In this document: positions 51,771 to 60,819 of the stretch, piece by piece | Layout of the letters: each line of letters opens with the position of its first letter | Position numbering within the stretch: position 1 is the first letter of the stretch | Origin: CAWIUB01 sp963839995 | Lineage (GTDB): Bacteria; Actinomycetota; Actinomycetes; Mycobacteriales; Jatrophihabitantaceae | Length of the DNA stretch: 64,000 bases | Reading direction: 5' to 3' | Assembly (NCBI GenBank): GCA_963839995.1 | Contig: CAWIXH010000009.1 | Span: forward strand, 1 to 64,000 | Notes under the pieces: generated by a model | Told to the model about the DNA's origin: nothing | Database searches by the model: none | The model's input: the letters and a program-made list of their open reading frames with translations, nothing else | Translations under genes and position numbers: made by a program

Positions 51771-53774
51771 TCAGGTCTTAGCTGGGGTCCAGGTGAGTCC
51801 AGTGATGTGTTTCAGGTCTAGGTCCTCCGGCTGTGCACGCCCGGATTGGAGACCCGCAAGGCAGTCGTCGTATCGGTCGGCCAGGTGCCGAAGCACGTCG
51901 ACCGCGCTGGCCTGTGAGCCGGTGGAGAACCACGTCGCCCAAATCTCGAAGACCAGATCGACAATCCTTGGTCCGATCAGTCCTAGGCCGGCCGCTCCTG
52001 AGAGGTCGTGCACTCCGGAGTGGAAGTGGAGGTTGCGACAGACATACAGCTGTTCGAGGAGCGCCTCCATCCACGCGGCGTCATCCTCGAGACGGCGAAC
52101 GAGCTCGGCCTGTGCTCCATCTCGACCGCGCATTAGATCTACGAACACATGCTCATGCGGCTTCATCAAGTCCATCAGGCCGGCCAGAGCCGCCGCACCG
52201 TCGGTGGCTGGCTGGCCAGCATCCTGCGCGCGCAGGAGTCGCATCCACTGGCCGAAGTCATCCAGTCTGGGAGACGGCGACCCGTCCTGACGTATGGCAG
52301 ACACGCCCAGACGTTCGAACCTCTCCCGCTTTGAGGCTTCGTCTTCTTGGGCCAGCATGGCAAGTCGTTCGTTCATTGCCGAGACGACAGACCAGCGCAT
52401 CGCCGCTCGATGAAGACTCGCAACGTCGGGCACACTTAGACCGATATTCAGGAGCCTTCGAGACCGCTTTCGTAGAACCGCAGCCCGTCGTTCGTACTTG
52501 AGCCGGCGCTCTGAGTTCGTGCCCGAGTCGGCAACTAATTGCCTGTACGCTCCGATCAGTCTCTGACGCAGCATTGCCAGCGCGAGAGCTTTTCCGAGGA
52601 CGAGCCTCGACTCGTCGAGGGCTTGAACTCCCGCGGATTCGAGAGTGACCCATGCCAACGCGCCACGCGTCGTTGGGGAAGCGCTGCTTCGCGTGATCGC
52701 CGCCATTCGCAGCGGGATGAGTAAGCGCGGCGGCCAGGGCACCTCGAGCGGTGTGAGCTCAGTCATCGGCCTGCCACGCGCGTCGTCGATCTGGAAGCTT
52801 GCTCTCAGAGTCGGATCCGCTACCGCGGCCACGGGCTCAATCGTTAGCTGGGCCGACGGATGCGCGGCAAGGTACTGATCGAGCGCCTCGCTCAGCGCCG
52901 CGCGGGAGGCGGTGAGCGCGGCTTGCGCGTCCGGTGCCATAGATGTGACTGAAACGAATGCATGCGGCGCGGTGGACCGCGGTCGCACTTCGCCTGTCTC
53001 AACCGCGCCTGAGGCAACGCCGCGCGCAAAGGCCAAGACGCGGTCAGCGGCTCGGCCCCAAACGCCGAACTGATGCTGTTGATCCGGATACACCTGGGTG
53101 AGGGTCGCTCCGGCCACTCTTGATCGCAGGTTGACAAGTTCTCTTGCGCCCGTGACGCCGAGCAGTGCCACATGCGTGCGAAGGTCCGGAGATAGACACT
53201 CAACGAAGGCCGTCCGGGGGTCTGCACCCGCGTTGCGCTTCCCCATAAGCAGACGTGAGAGTTTCGTGAGCACCAGTCTCGGAGACTGTCGCTGTTCCAC
53301 AACCAGCGATCCAATCTCTACTGCGCAGCGTTGGAGGGTTTGCACTGGGACCGATGGTGTGTCCCAGGCGAACGTCACGATCTGGCCGATGAATGTCGAC
53401 CACTCGTTCGGCAGCACGACTGGCGTCACCACATTTTCGTGCTCGGCGCCCAACCGCGCCTGCCAGATCGAAACGATCGGGACGTGGGCAGTCGCAAGAA
53501 GCGAATCGCATGCTGAAACAGCCGCTCGATGAATCTTCTTCACATAGCGCGGCCGCGGTTGCGTCTGGCCGGACTCTTGCCAGTGACCCACAACCGATTC
53601 GGCGAGGCCCACGGTATGCGCGACGGTCTCTCGCGCGAAGGCGGACTCCGCAAGAAGGTTAGGAGCCGATGCAGACCAAAGAGCAAGGCGAAGCAAGGTA
53701 AAGACGTTCTCGGGCACGCCGCGCCGGCGCAACATTTCGCCTACATCGCCTTCTACCGAGATTGCCTCGCTCAT
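51771..53774 (-). CDS. large protein with C-terminal HEPN-type RNase motif
   Basis: ATG 53774 with AGGA upstream is preferred over TTG 53792. The 667-residue product is mostly helical and unknown (LLRLALWSASAPNLLAESAF; NLRSRVAGATLTQVYPDQQH; RLKYERRAAVLRKRSRRLLN). The C-terminal 180 residues resemble an Apea-like HEPN domain: FERLGVSAIRQDGSPSPRLD, then LLEQLYVCRNLHFHSGVHDL, with Arg580 and His585 forming the R-x4-H RNase motif, followed by a long helix (IVDLVFEIWATWF). HEPN RNases kill infected cells by cutting RNA. The large N-terminal part may be the trigger sensor. Adjacent nuclease genes support a defence role, by inference. Confidence 0.65.
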   Translation of the reverse strand: MSEAISVEGDVGEMLRRRGVPENVFTLLRLALWSASAPNLLAESAFARETVAHTVGLAESVVGHWQESGQTQPRPRYVKKIHRAAVSACDSLLATAHVPIVSIWQARLGAEHENVVTPVVLPNEWSTFIGQIVTFAWDTPSVPVQTLQRCAVEIGSLVVEQRQSPRLVLTKLSRLLMGKRNAGADPRTAFVECLSPDLRTHVALLGVTGARELVNLRSRVAGATLTQVYPDQQHQFGVWGRAADRVLAFARGVASGAVETGEVRPRSTAPHAFVSVTSMAPDAQAALTASRAALSEALDQYLAAHPSAQLTIEPVAAVADPTLRASFQIDDARGRPMTELTPLEVPWPPRLLIPLRMAAITRSSASPTTRGALAWVTLESAGVQALDESRLVLGKALALAMLRQRLIGAYRQLVADSGTNSERRLKYERRAAVLRKRSRRLLNIGLSVPDVASLHRAAMRWSVVSAMNERLAMLAQEDEASKRERFERLGVSAIRQDGSPSPRLDDFGQWMRLLRAQDAGQPATDGAAALAGLMDLMKPHEHVFVDLMRGRDGAQAELVRRLEDDAAWMEALLEQLYVCRNLHFHSGVHDLSGAAGLGLIGPRIVDLVFEIWATWFSTGSQASAVDVLRHLADRYDDCLAGLQSGRAQPEDLDLKHITGLTWTPAKT

Positions 53775-54446
53775 AGCGAATGATCCTGCCAAGTCCCGGG
53801 GCTAACATGTGGCGATAGGTCCCCGGCCTCGACGTTCGACCCGCGCCGACACTTCATTCGGGAGCGGCGGTGCAGCGAGGATGCTCACTCTTCTCTCGAC
53901 TTCGACCCCGGCCTGAAACACGCGCTGGCGCCCGAACGCCGCAGCCGGCTTCCGACGAGACGGCCCACCTTCGTACTTGATGTTGGTTGATCTTTGGCGT
54001 TCACGCACAGAGCACTCCATATGCGCCGTACCCCGTCCACGCAGATGCGCGCAGAACGACGGCTATTTGCGCGCGAAACCTGTTGTTCGAGCCTGATCCG
54101 TCGACGCCCACCAGACCGAGCCCGGTTGCATGATTATTCATGATCGCCCGGCCATGCGGATGCGCGCGCTGAGCGCGTATCGGCGGGTCAGTGCCACCTC
54201 TCTTTCTCCTTGCTCTCCGCATGGTCGCGGTTGCCGGTGGGTAGAACGGCTGCCATGAGCGACAAGCCCGTTTCTGGGACCCCTTCCAGGGGAGCAATGG
54301 GGTGGCTGCGGCGGGCGCGTTCCTGGCAGGTTTCGTGGTTCTTCCTCAGCCCTCGGTGAACCCGGCCCCGAGCGGGTCACCAACCGATGTCACGCGAGAC
54401 CGCGACCCGCGCGGCGATGGCTGGGTCGCGCCTCTACCGTGGACCG
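53775..54446. other. intergenic, no supported gene
   Basis: A 34-codon frame at 54255 (MSDKPVSGTPSRGAMGWLRR) has a start but no convincing continuation. Otherwise empty. Lower GC near 53970-54010. Confidence 0.35.
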
Positions 54447-54881
54447 ATGGCGTCGGTCAAGCAGATCCAAGTCACCTTCGACTGCGCAGAACCTGAGCGC
54501 GTCGCTCGTTTCTGGTGCGAGGTGTTGGGGTACGTCGTACCGCCGCCACCGGAGGGGTTTGCTACTTGGGACGATTTCGATCGCGCGCTGCCGCCTGAGC
54601 ATCAGGGTTCAGCGTTCGCATGCATTGATCCCTCAGGTGTGGGCCCGCGACTGTTCTTCCAGCGCGTTCCCGAAGGCAAGGTCGTCAAGAATCGGCTGCA
54701 TCTTGACGTGCGGGTCGGCACCGGGCTCGTGGGTGAAGAGCGCCTGGCCGCACTTGAGGCCGAATGCGCACGACTGGTCGCGCTCGGCGCGGTACGCGTG
54801 CGACTACTGCCTGCCGATGGCGACGACGAGTCGTGCCTCGTGATGCAGGACATCGAGGGCAACGAGTTCGATCTCGACTGA
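54447..54881 (+). CDS. VOC-family protein (glyoxalase-like)
   Basis: ATG 54447, 144 residues: SVKQIQVTFDCAEPERVARF, WCEVLGYVVPPPPEGF, a middle FDRALPPEHQGSAFACIDPS, then LFFQRVPEGKVVKNRLHLDV and VMQDIEGNEFDLD. The pattern (WCEVLGYV, KNRLHLDV, D-EGNEF) marks the glyoxalase-like (PF18029-type) branch common in actinobacteria. The upstream longer frame is not coding. Function unknown; usually annotated as glyoxalase superfamily. Confidence 0.82.
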   Translation: MASVKQIQVTFDCAEPERVARFWCEVLGYVVPPPPEGFATWDDFDRALPPEHQGSAFACIDPSGVGPRLFFQRVPEGKVVKNRLHLDVRVGTGLVGEERLAALEAECARLVALGAVRVRLLPADGDDESCLVMQDIEGNEFDLD

Positions 54882-54957
54882 GTGGCCGCGAACGTGAACA
54901 TGCCGTCGGACTCCCGCGCCAGCACCGCTCCACCTCGCCGGATCGCGCCGAGGTGCT

Positions 54958-55130
54958 GATGGTCGTCCTCGTCACGATCGCGTCGGTCGTCGTCTGCGGC
55001 TGGATCGCAGTGTCGCCGCTGTCCGACGTCGGGGCCGCATGGCTCGGGGCCGTGGCAGGTCTGCCCGTCGCGATGCTCCCAGCGAGCATCGGAACCGTCA
55101 TCCTGCGGTGGCATCGACGGCGTGCAGCCT
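54958..55130 (+). pseudogene. small membrane protein fragment
   Basis: The frame holds MVVLVTIASVVVCGWIAVSP and AAWLGAVAGLPVAMLPASIG, two hydrophobic helices. It then continues into sequence that reads on the other strand as an EF-Tu-like remnant, so the C-terminus is lost. Confidence 0.3.
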
Positions 55131-55546
55131 CAAGCGACCGGCACCCCGCACGAGCAGCAGATTCTCCGCCCTCGGCCACCCCAGTCGAAACGTTCGCTCA
55201 TGCCGCGTCGTGCGCCCTGCGGGTTGCCGGTCGAAACCAACAGGCCGCCGGGTTGGAACTCAGAGACGTCCAGCTCGGGCATCAAGAGTGCAGACACCGG
55301 AGGATCCGGCTTCGGCACGATCCGAGGTGCTGCGTCGATATGTGTCACCGTCGCGATCGGGCCAGGGCCGCCGCTCATCACCTGCAGCCGATCACCGACT
55401 CGAACGGTGCCAGCCTCGATCACGCCGAACACCACAGTCCCCCATTCGTGATCGTCGCAGAATCCGTGATCCGGAATCGGAACGGCACGGCCCCAGCGAG
55501 TTCGTTCACCGGTTTGATGATCCTCTCCACCCCGACGGAAACGCAC
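55130..55546 (-). pseudogene. translation-factor domain 2-like (EF-Tu-like) remnant
   Basis: On the minus strand GTVVFGVIEAGTVRVGDRLQ, then VMSGGPGPIATVTHID, has the beta-barrel pattern of EF-Tu domain 2. Upstream, a different frame (RIIKPVNELAGAVPFRITD) fits better than the open one, implying an indel near 55460. Could be a degenerate gene or a small EF-Tu-domain protein. The sequence at 55539-55558 is repeated exactly at 26525-26544. Confidence 0.3.
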
Positions 55547-55558
55547 TCATCTGCCGCG

Positions 55559-55866
55559 GCCAGGACGGCACGGACGGGGGTACCGGCGACGCTTCACCCT
55601 CGTCGGCGCCGTAAGACCGACCTGGGCGGCAGTCCGGCTCGGACGGATCGCGGCATAGACCGGACGGTATGCCGCAGTGCCGATCCGCGGCATGACCCAT
55701 CCGTGTTTCGGGGAGATGAGGCTAGCGAGGCGGGTCCTGGCGGCGGCTCATGACCTCTTGCGCCCGGCGGCTAGCGCGTCCGGGACGTCAGGGGGACCTT
55801 CGTCGCAAGTCGACGGGACGCTCTGCCCTGTCGCCCCGAGCCCCTGGTGTGATGCTGGAGGTAATG
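55559..55866. other. no supported gene
   Basis: No recognisable frame. A CTGGAGG site followed by ATG 55864 and ATG 55882 at the right edge belongs to the next gene's possible upstream part. Confidence 0.35.
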
Positions 55867-55975
55867 ACAGAGGTGGTAGTCATGGCCAAAGAACACGTCG
55901 CCCGTGAGGATCGACTCCAAGCAGGCGGGCGAGAAACGGACGACGGCGGCCCTCCGGTCATGCCATCCGAGACCA

Positions 55976-56380
55976 ATGGTAAAACGGCACATGTCGCCGT
56001 TCTGGAAGCACTTCTGGCAGATGCTCGCAGCCATGGCAGTCGGAATGATCACGACCGGCGCCATCTTCCTCTCCATCGTGGGAGCCAAGACCTGGGACGA
56101 GGTAACCACTCAGTACCCGACGCAGGCCCTGTTGGCGATGGCGGCAGGGATGACCGTTCCGATGGTCGCCTGGATGATGTACCGCGGGATGGGGTGGAAG
56201 AACTCCTACGAGATGGCCGCGGTGATGATCGTGCCCGTCGTGCCGTTGCTGTGCCTGGTCTGGTTCGACGTCACGAAGAGCGCACAATGCGGCGCGTATT
56301 GCCTGGTTGCCATCGCCGCGATGCTCGGGCTGATGTTCTACCGTCGTGACGAATACTCGATGAAGACCGCTCCGCGGTAG
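55976..56380 (+). CDS. four-helix integral membrane protein
   Basis: In-frame starts are ATG 55976 (MVKRHMSPFWKHFWQMLAAM) and ATG 55991. The product has four hydrophobic helices: LAAMAVGMITTGAIFLSIVG, ALLAMAAGMTVPMVAWMMYR, MAAVMIVPVVPLLCLVWF and CGAYCLVAIAAMLGLMFYRR, with a short tail. A better translation signal (GGAGG with ATG 55864/55882, MAKEHVAREDRLQAGGRETD) lies in another frame. One base removed near 55990 would fuse it as ...NGKTAH to MSPFWKHF. So the gene may be mildly frameshifted at its 5' end. Family: conserved actinobacterial membrane proteins of unknown role. Confidence 0.6.
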   Translation: MVKRHMSPFWKHFWQMLAAMAVGMITTGAIFLSIVGAKTWDEVTTQYPTQALLAMAAGMTVPMVAWMMYRGMGWKNSYEMAAVMIVPVVPLLCLVWFDVTKSAQCGAYCLVAIAAMLGLMFYRRDEYSMKTAPR

Positions 56381-56386
56381 TGGATC

Positions 56387-57217
56387 ATGGGAGCCGAAGG
56401 ACCGGTCGTGAGCGCGGGTGGCAGAGCCGATTCGCAGGCGCGCTTCGCGTACTTCTACCTCATGAAAGCTGATCCCGACGCGGTGCGTGTCGTCGCGCCC
56501 AGGCACGCGTCTTACTGGCGGGAGCTGCGGCTGTCCCACTACGTGGGCGGACCCTTTGAAGACCGGACAGGAGGGTTGATCACGTTCGACGCCGCTGATG
56601 CCACGGAAGCGGAGCGTGCTGTCCGCGGCGACCCCTTCCTCCTCCAGGGGCTCGTCGAAGCGCACTGGATCAAAAGGTGGGCGCGCGAATCACCTATCGG
56701 TCCGCCGACAGCTCGCCACGCGCGGCGACCACTGCTGGGACTGCGCCGCAAGCCTGGTCGGCTCGCGCTCGCCTTCTTCCGGATGCCGCTGAACGCCTAC
56801 CGGCACGACGCCGGATCGGTGATGGGCCATACCTTCCTCGAGTTCACCCACACCGGGCGTAAGACCGGTCGACCGTACGACGCCGTCGCGATGGTGTTGC
56901 ACTACGACGAGGCGACCCGTGAGGCCGTCATCTTTGCCGCATGGGGACCGGAGACGGACTGGGTGCGCAACCTTCGTGCCGGTCCCGCCGTCAAGGTGCA
57001 GCTGGGACGTGAGTCGTTCAAGCCTGAGCATCGGTTCCTCAGCGAGGAGGAAGCCTTCGACGTCGTCGTTCAGTTCCGCCGCGAGCACCCGCACCGGGTG
57101 CGGCTGAGCACCACTATCATGGGGTGGGGCGACCTCCGCGACAATGCCGTCGCCCGCGACTTCATCCGCACCCACCCGTTCGTCGCGTTCCGGCCGATGG
57201 CCTCTCCGGCACCCTGA
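56387..57217 (+). CDS. fusion of YciI-like and F420/deazaflavin-type (DUF385) domains
   Basis: ATG 56387 or GTG 56408 (GAAGGA seven bases upstream). Residues about 12-105 form a YciI-like domain (RFAYFYLMKADPDAVRVVAP, SHYVGGPFEDRTGGLITFDA, DPFLLQGLVEAHWIKRW). Residues about 135-276 form a deazaflavin-dependent nitroreductase domain: MGHTFLEFTHTGRKTGRPYD, VFAAWGP-type core (EAVIFAAWGPETDWVRNLRA) and VKVQLGRESFKPEHRFLSEE. DUF385 members bind F420 and reduce quinones or nitro compounds. The two-domain fusion in one 276-residue protein is unusual and intact. Confidence 0.78.
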   Translation: MGAEGPVVSAGGRADSQARFAYFYLMKADPDAVRVVAPRHASYWRELRLSHYVGGPFEDRTGGLITFDAADATEAERAVRGDPFLLQGLVEAHWIKRWARESPIGPPTARHARRPLLGLRRKPGRLALAFFRMPLNAYRHDAGSVMGHTFLEFTHTGRKTGRPYDAVAMVLHYDEATREAVIFAAWGPETDWVRNLRAGPAVKVQLGRESFKPEHRFLSEEEAFDVVVQFRREHPHRVRLSTTIMGWGDLRDNAVARDFIRTHPFVAFRPMASPAP

Positions 57218-57559
57218 GCGCTGACACCACGAGTGCTCAGACAGGGCGTGTGGCTCCAAGTCAGCGACGCCCGGTCATCGTCTACTTGTTCATTTGCCGC
57301 AGGACGCACGTCTGGGCATGGTCGTCGTCGCTGGTCAGGTGAGGCCGCGGATGAGGATGTCGAGTCCAGGTGCGCGGCGGGTGTCGAACTGGTCGTCGGT
57401 CAGGTCGGCCTCGTGTCTCGAAAGTCCCCGGCTACCGCAGCCGCTGACCGTGGTTGAACACGGCCACGACCGTATCCGCTCATCGGCAGATCAGGATGTC
57501 GTGACCGTCAACGCGGCGTGACCGCGCGGCGGCACGTTATGCCGTGTTGAGCCTGGGGC
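57218..57559. other. intergenic, no supported gene
   Basis: 342 bp with only short frames between the fusion gene and the convergent hypothetical gene. Confidence 0.4.
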
Positions 57560-57892
57560 TTATTGATCGTCGGGCAGCTCGGCGTCGACGAGCGCGCTGG
57601 CACCGGCGGCCCGGGTGGTCATGTGGTCGGTGCGTTCTCGGAGCCGTTGCAGTGACTCGGCGTCGCCGAGCGGAACGGTCGCTTCTAGGTGCGTACTGCT
57701 GTGAAGTTCGGGCAGGTCCAGGACTGCATCAACCAGACTCGCCCTGCTCCCTATCGGTAGGTGGCCTGATTCGGCGTGCAACGACGCCTGGGCTGTATCT
57801 GGGGTGCCTGGCGAAGTGTCTACCTGCGCCGATGCGACAACGCGATCTCCGTCGCTGACTTCGACGTTCCGATGGGCGGCATGCTCAGCCAT
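57560..57892 (-). CDS. conserved hypothetical protein
   Basis: GGAGAGACC precedes ATG 57892; the longer frame is not used. The 110-residue soluble protein reads MAEHAAHRNVEVSDGDRVVA, SAQVDTSPGTPDTAQASLHA, LPIGSRASLVDAVLDLPELH, ATVPLGDAESLQRLRERTDH. It is acidic and beta/alpha mixed. Proteins of this size and pattern occur in actinobacteria near stress genes; role unknown. Confidence 0.65.
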   Translation of the reverse strand: MAEHAAHRNVEVSDGDRVVASAQVDTSPGTPDTAQASLHAESGHLPIGSRASLVDAVLDLPELHSSTHLEATVPLGDAESLQRLRERTDHMTTRAAGASALVDAELPDDQ

Positions 57893-58329
57893 GGTCTCTC
57901 CTGCCCCTCGTAGATGATGCTCGGTATCGACTGGGCCGGTCTGGTTATCCGCTGCGGGTGCGGCCTTCCATGTGGGGTCGGCGGCCGCGGGCAGCACCGC
58001 GGGCGTTTTCTCGAACTTGGCTGGTGTGTTGGCGTGGGTCTAGACGTTCTGGACCTCTATTATTGGATAGGTACCCGGCAGCGGCAAGGACGTAACACCG
58101 CTCGCGGTCGTCGGCCTGGGTTAAGGCTCAATGTTCTTGATCGGTGCGGTCAAAACGCCCGTAAGTGGTCGCTGAACCATTGACCGCAAGCCCTGCTCGT
58201 GGCATGAGCCGGAGCCCGCATCGTGCCGCCAGCCCACCCCAGCCTGAGCCCGCTTGCCGCCACCCGGAGCGCGTCCAGGTACGCGACAAGATCGACACAG
58301 ACGACCGGATCTCGGCAGTTCCGGTGGGC
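57893..58329. other. intergenic, no supported gene
   Basis: Short frames only. An AT-rich stretch near 58050-58070 (TCTATTATTGGATAGGTA) stands out and could be a promoter, but no gene start fits it. Confidence 0.35.
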
Positions 58330-58600
58330 GGTCATGTGCCGGATGCGCGAGCACGCCGGCCGCGGCGAGCCAGGCCAGTGGATTCGCGGTCGGGCGGAAG
58401 CCGAGGGCGAGTGCCGCACCGCTGAGGAGCACCAGTACCGCGAGCGTCTGCAGCAGGCTGCCGATCACGTGTCCCGTCAGTACGGCGGCGCGGGCGATCG
58501 CCATGGTGCGGAAGCGGTCGCGCGGAGATGGGGCACATACGTTGGCCGCTGGAGGAGCGCGTACACTCATCTGCTCCCACGTGTCAGCCGCGACCCAGTG
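58330..58600 (-). pseudogene. ABC-2-type permease fragment
   Basis: On the minus strand FRTMAIARAAVLTGHVIGSL, LQTLAVLVLLSGAALALGFR and ANPLAWLAAAGVLA follow the pattern of drug-exporter ABC-2 permeases (daunorubicin-type). N- and C-terminal helices are missing. Part of an exporter operon that has been lost; the TetR gene at 59020 could have regulated it, but that is a guess. Confidence 0.55.
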
Positions 58601-59019
58601 CTCGCCGATTACGACCACGATGACGGTGACCACGGCGATGAGGCCGCCGGTCCTTGTGAAGATGACCCTGGTCGCTGCGCCAGGCTTCGCGGGCGGGCCC
58701 GGGAATCTGGGCCAGTGGCTGGATGAGGTCTTTGGTATCGAGTGGGCGAAGTTGGGCCAGATCGATGACCGCCGCGCGAAGTAGGACACCGCGCTATTGC
58801 AGCGGCGCGGCTATCGTCGCCGCCTGACCAGCCCGCCAAGATCGAGTGATCCGATCGACGTGGTAACAGACCAGTCGCGGAGGTCGACGCGCGCTACCGC
58901 GCGGATCAGCAACTGGTCGTGGTTGATGTCGTCGCGTCGGATGCCGGCAACGGTCACGTTGTGATTGTCGGATGCGGGTTCAGAGCCCCACCGCTGAGCG
59001 CTCGGCCTGGCGGGGGAGG

Positions 59020-59589
59020 TCAGGTCGGTGGGTGGGGCCGGGTGTTGGTCGGTGCGCAGCCGGCCATCGCCGCGTGGATGAGGGCGTCGTGGTGGGTGGC
59101 GAGTTGGGCTGGGGTCAGGGTGCGGATCGGGCGCCACAGTGATCCGAGGGCTGCCGTGGCGCGGACGGTGGCCGCGGCGCCGTCTGCGGTGGAGCCGGTG
59201 ATGGCCTGGCAGATGCGCTCGGTGTTGTGGTGCAGCCGGGCGCCGATCTGGGGATGGTTCAGGACGGCTTTGTCGCTGTCGACCCAGGCGGCGACCCGGC
59301 TGTGGTCGGTCAGCGTGCTGAGGTAGTCCTCGAGCAGGGCCCGCACCCCACCGGGCCAGGGGGGTGCGGGCGGATGGCGGTCGACGAGTGCGTCCAGGCT
59401 GTCGAGCAGCGGGTCGGCTAACGCGTGCAGCAGGTCGTTCTTGGTGCGGAAGTGGTAGCTGACTGCGGCCTTGCTCATGCCGGTGGCGGCGGCCAGCTCG
59501 GCGACGCTGGTCGCGTCGTAGCCGCGGCGGGTGAAGCCGTCCAGCGCCGCGGTGAGCAGGGTGTCGCGTCGGTTGCGGGTGCCGGGCAC
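59020..59589 (-). CDS. TetR-family transcriptional regulator
   Basis: AGGAGG precedes GTG 59589, which is therefore preferred over the upstream extension. The 189-residue protein has the TetR helix-turn-helix: RNRRDTLLTAALDGFTRRGY, DATSVAELAAATGMSKAAVS, YHFRTKNDLLHALADPL. The ligand-binding C-terminal part (VRALLEDYLSTLTDHSRVAA, RICQAITGSTADGAAATVRA) is helical and not classifiable. No divergent partner is directly adjacent; hsp20 starts about 290 bp away on the other strand. Confidence 0.88.
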   Translation of the reverse strand: MPGTRNRRDTLLTAALDGFTRRGYDATSVAELAAATGMSKAAVSYHFRTKNDLLHALADPLLDSLDALVDRHPPAPPWPGGVRALLEDYLSTLTDHSRVAAWVDSDKAVLNHPQIGARLHHNTERICQAITGSTADGAAATVRATAALGSLWRPIRTLTPAQLATHHDALIHAAMAGCAPTNTRPHPPT

Positions 59590-59877
59590 CGTGGGCCCTC
59601 CTGTTGACGTGTGTACTGGACGGACGTCCACCCAGCAGTGTACGGTCAAGGGTGTCGGCGCGCCGCAGCCTTACAGCCACAGCGTGACCACACGACAGTC
59701 GCCGAGACGGCGAGCACGCGCTCCCGGTGGGCCGCCGGGCGCCGACAGAAGGGGCCCGCTCCCGGCTGGGACGCGCGGTGCACGACACACCACGCGCGCA
59801 CGCCCGGCCGGTGGCACGGCACCATCCTCCCCGCACCCTTCCGTGCGGTTCACGCAGCACAGGATGAGGTGAGAATC
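59590..59877. other. intergenic between tetR and hsp20
   Basis: Divergent upstream region, 288 bp. No HAIR-type inverted repeat (CTTGAGT/ACTCAAG) is seen for hsp20. ATG 59878 follows GATGAGGTGAG. Confidence 0.4.
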
Positions 59878-60309
59878 ATGTTGGTACGCACCGACCCGTT
59901 CCGCGACCTCGACCGACTCGCCCAACAGATCTGGGGCACCACGGCCCGTCCCGCGACGATGCCGATGGATGCCTGGCGGGACGGCGAGCAGATCGTGGTG
60001 GAGTTCGACCTGCCGGGGGTGGACCCGGACTCGGTGGACCTGGACGTGCAGCGCAACGTGCTCACCGTGCGGGCCGAGCGTCGCGGCTCACCCGGCGAGG
60101 ACACCGAGATGATCGCCGCCGAACGCCCGCGTGGGGTGTTCAGCCGGCAGCTGATCCTGGGCGACACGCTGGACACCGACCGGGTGCACGCCAGCTACAC
60201 CGCCGGTGTTCTCACGCTGCGCATCCCGGTCGCCGAAAAGGCCAAACCCCGCAAGATCGCGGTCAGCACCGCGGACCCGGGCGCCGGCCGCGGTCAGCTC
60301 ACCGGCTGA
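59878..60309 (+). CDS. hsp20: Hsp20/alpha-crystallin small heat-shock protein
   Basis: ATG 59878 after GATGAGGTGAG. The 143-residue product has the bacterial alpha-crystallin domain: RTDPFRDLDRLAQQIWG at the start, then MPMDAWRDGEQIVVEFDLPG, VDPDSVDLDVQRNVLTVRAE, FSRQLILGDTLDTDRVHASY and TAGVLTLRIPVAEKAKPRKI. The G-V-L-T-L-R-I-P motif and I-x-V tail are classic. It holds denaturing proteins in a refoldable state. It precedes two small genes on the same strand. Confidence 0.9.
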   Translation: MLVRTDPFRDLDRLAQQIWGTTARPATMPMDAWRDGEQIVVEFDLPGVDPDSVDLDVQRNVLTVRAERRGSPGEDTEMIAAERPRGVFSRQLILGDTLDTDRVHASYTAGVLTLRIPVAEKAKPRKIAVSTADPGAGRGQLTG

Positions 60310-60319
60310 CCGGCACCCG

Positions 60320-60619
60320 ATGGCCAGGCACGTGGTGCACCGGCGTAACGGCCAGGTCGACGAGTACCAGGAACTGCCCGACGCCGAGCAGCTGGAACCC
60401 GACGCGGTGACCGTGACCTTCCCCGACGGATCGCTGCGGTCCTACCACGTCGAGCACGGGCTCGGCGGTGTCGGCTTCGAGTTCGCGCAAGCCGGAATCC
60501 TGGTGCTGCGCTTCCAGGACAGCGACCATCTGCTGGCCGCGTTCGCGCCCACCGCCTGGACCTCGGTCAGCGGCACCGCCCTCGGCGACCGCGGCCGACG
60601 ATCGTCCAGCGGCCGCTGA
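60320..60619 (+). CDS. hypothetical protein downstream of hsp20
   Basis: ATG 60320 is 10 bp after the hsp20 stop, so probably the same operon. The 99-residue product (VVHRRNGQVDEYQELPDAEQ, LEPDAVTVTFPDGSLRSYHV, LVLRFQDSDHLLAAFAPTAW) is a small beta-rich soluble protein ending in a basic tail. No family name could be given. Confidence 0.6.
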   Translation: MARHVVHRRNGQVDEYQELPDAEQLEPDAVTVTFPDGSLRSYHVEHGLGGVGFEFAQAGILVLRFQDSDHLLAAFAPTAWTSVSGTALGDRGRRSSSGR

Positions 60620-60819
60620 GGTCACGACAGAAACCACAGCGGCTCGGCTCGCACGGTCCACCATGGGTGTTTCGACCGTGCGGGCCCCGCAAGGACCCCG
60701 ACGTCGGGTCCGGGACACAGGGAAGGCGCCGGGTAGCCCTCGGGCTCGATCCATGACGGTCATCACCTCACCAACGGCCGGCCAGCTGCGCTCACACGCC
60801 GGGCCGGGCAGGGAGAGCC

